Source of the DNA: an uncultured Alistipes sp.
GTDB taxonomy: Bacteria; Bacteroidota; Bacteroidia; Bacteroidales; Rikenellaceae
Assembly (NCBI GenBank): GCA_910586375.1
Contig: CAJUIE010000085.1
Coordinates: 1 to 7,717 of the forward strand
Direction of reading: 5' to 3'
DNA length: 7,717 nt
The notes beneath the pieces were generated by a model that was given only the letters and a program-made list of their open reading frames with translations, made no database searches and was not told where the DNA came from. The position numbers and the translations under genes are program-made. Shown in pieces: positions 7,349-7,717 of this stretch; position 1 is the stretch's first letter; every line of letters begins with the position of its first letter.

Positions 7349-7440
7349 AATCGCCTCGTGAATTTTGCTACGACAAGATGAAAATATAAAAGCTCGGCTT
7401 TAATAAATCATTCTCTAAATCCCAACGCTACTAACCCCGC

Positions 7441-7717
7441 ATGCTCGACACCTCGCAGAATCTTATCGTTATCAACGGTTGCATCCGCACTTGGGAAATC
7501 ACGCATTGCCGCCAGGATACGACCGGGAAATATCGCATCGTATTCGCCGGTAACCCGAAAGAGTATGCCTATCGCGCAGATAAAGTATTGTGGTTGAGAA
7601 AACCCGAAGCGCTCAATCCCACCAATTATCGATTGGCCCATAACGGTCGCCGATTGACGAATATCGCGGCACTCTTCAAGTTTCGCGACTATACACAAAC
7701 TTACTGGCATATCCGGT
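7441..7717 (+). CDS. N-terminus of a putative large helicase/AAA-type protein (cut by window end)
   Basis: The frame is open from the ATG at 7441 to the window end, 92 complete codons. An in-frame TAA at 7432-7434 leaves this ATG as the only ATG start. The translation begins MLDTSQNLIVINGCIRTWEI and contains YRADKVLWLRKPEALNP and GRRLTNIAALFKF. I recall this arrangement of short patches from the N-terminal region of large SF1 DNA/RNA helicase (AAA) proteins that often accompany restriction genes, where a Walker A motif follows some 200 residues later. That motif is beyond the window, so the function is inferred. A 100-codon frame on the opposite strand covers the same DNA; the + strand reading is preferred for its match to that pattern. 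Its DNA looks more GC-rich than the two small genes before it, so a boundary may lie near 7350-7430. Confidence 0.65.
   Translation, partial: MLDTSQNLIVINGCIRTWEITHCRQDTTGKYRIVFAGNPKEYAYRADKVLWLRKPEALNPTNYRLAHNGRRLTNIAALFKFRDYTQTYWHIR

Noticed and set aside
7388..7400. AAAGC-TCG-GCTTT hairpin as a terminator after the 116-aa gene
   Set aside because: The stem has five pairs with a three-base loop and no T-run follows.
7408..7710. 100-codon ORF on the minus strand
   Set aside because: It lies opposite the open + frame from 7441, whose translation fits a recalled protein pattern; the minus reading fits none and is probably a shadow.

Overview
The window looks like a defence (restriction-modification) island from an AT-rich Bacteroidota chromosome, most likely a gut Bacteroidales. 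The order is inferred from how familiar the restriction proteins look, from starts that mostly lack a Shine-Dalgarno sequence, and from A/T-rich -7-like boxes. I could not check it against a database. All convincing genes lie on the + strand.

Layout. (1) 2-2602: the C-terminal ~866 residues of a very large, soluble, helix-rich protein whose start lies upstream of the window; I recognise its general pattern but not a proven function. (2) 2603-2994: an intergenic region with two near-identical dyads exactly 40 bp apart, a Shine-Dalgarno sequence with no start codon behind it, a small terminator-like hairpin and a possible promoter. (3) 2995-3150: a small Cro/CI-type helix-turn-helix regulator that has lost its last residues to an in-frame TAA; the old reading frame runs on to 3189, 3 nt before the next gene. 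(4) 3193-5418: a 741-residue fusion of an HsdR_N-like PD-(D/E)xK nuclease domain and an N6-adenine methyltransferase. (5) 5412-6788: a two-TRD specificity subunit (HsdS) whose start overlaps the preceding stop. (6) 6791-6934 and 6998-7348: two small unrecognised genes in AT-rich DNA, the first only 2 nt behind hsdS. (7) 7441-7717: the N-terminus of a protein resembling the leader region of large SF1 helicase/AAA proteins of defence islands, cut by the window edge.

How the parts may work together: regulator, nuclease-methylase and specificity genes form one tight operon. The methylase polypeptide carries its own nuclease domain and no HsdR translocase is visible, so the system resembles the BcgI-like (Type IIB) R-M plus S arrangement more than a classical three-subunit Type I enzyme. 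The paired dyads upstream are good candidates for operators of the small regulator, though they lie about 290 bp before its start. The large protein upstream and the helicase-like protein downstream may be separate defence modules or accessory partners. No RNA gene, CRISPR array, IS element or recombinase gene was seen.
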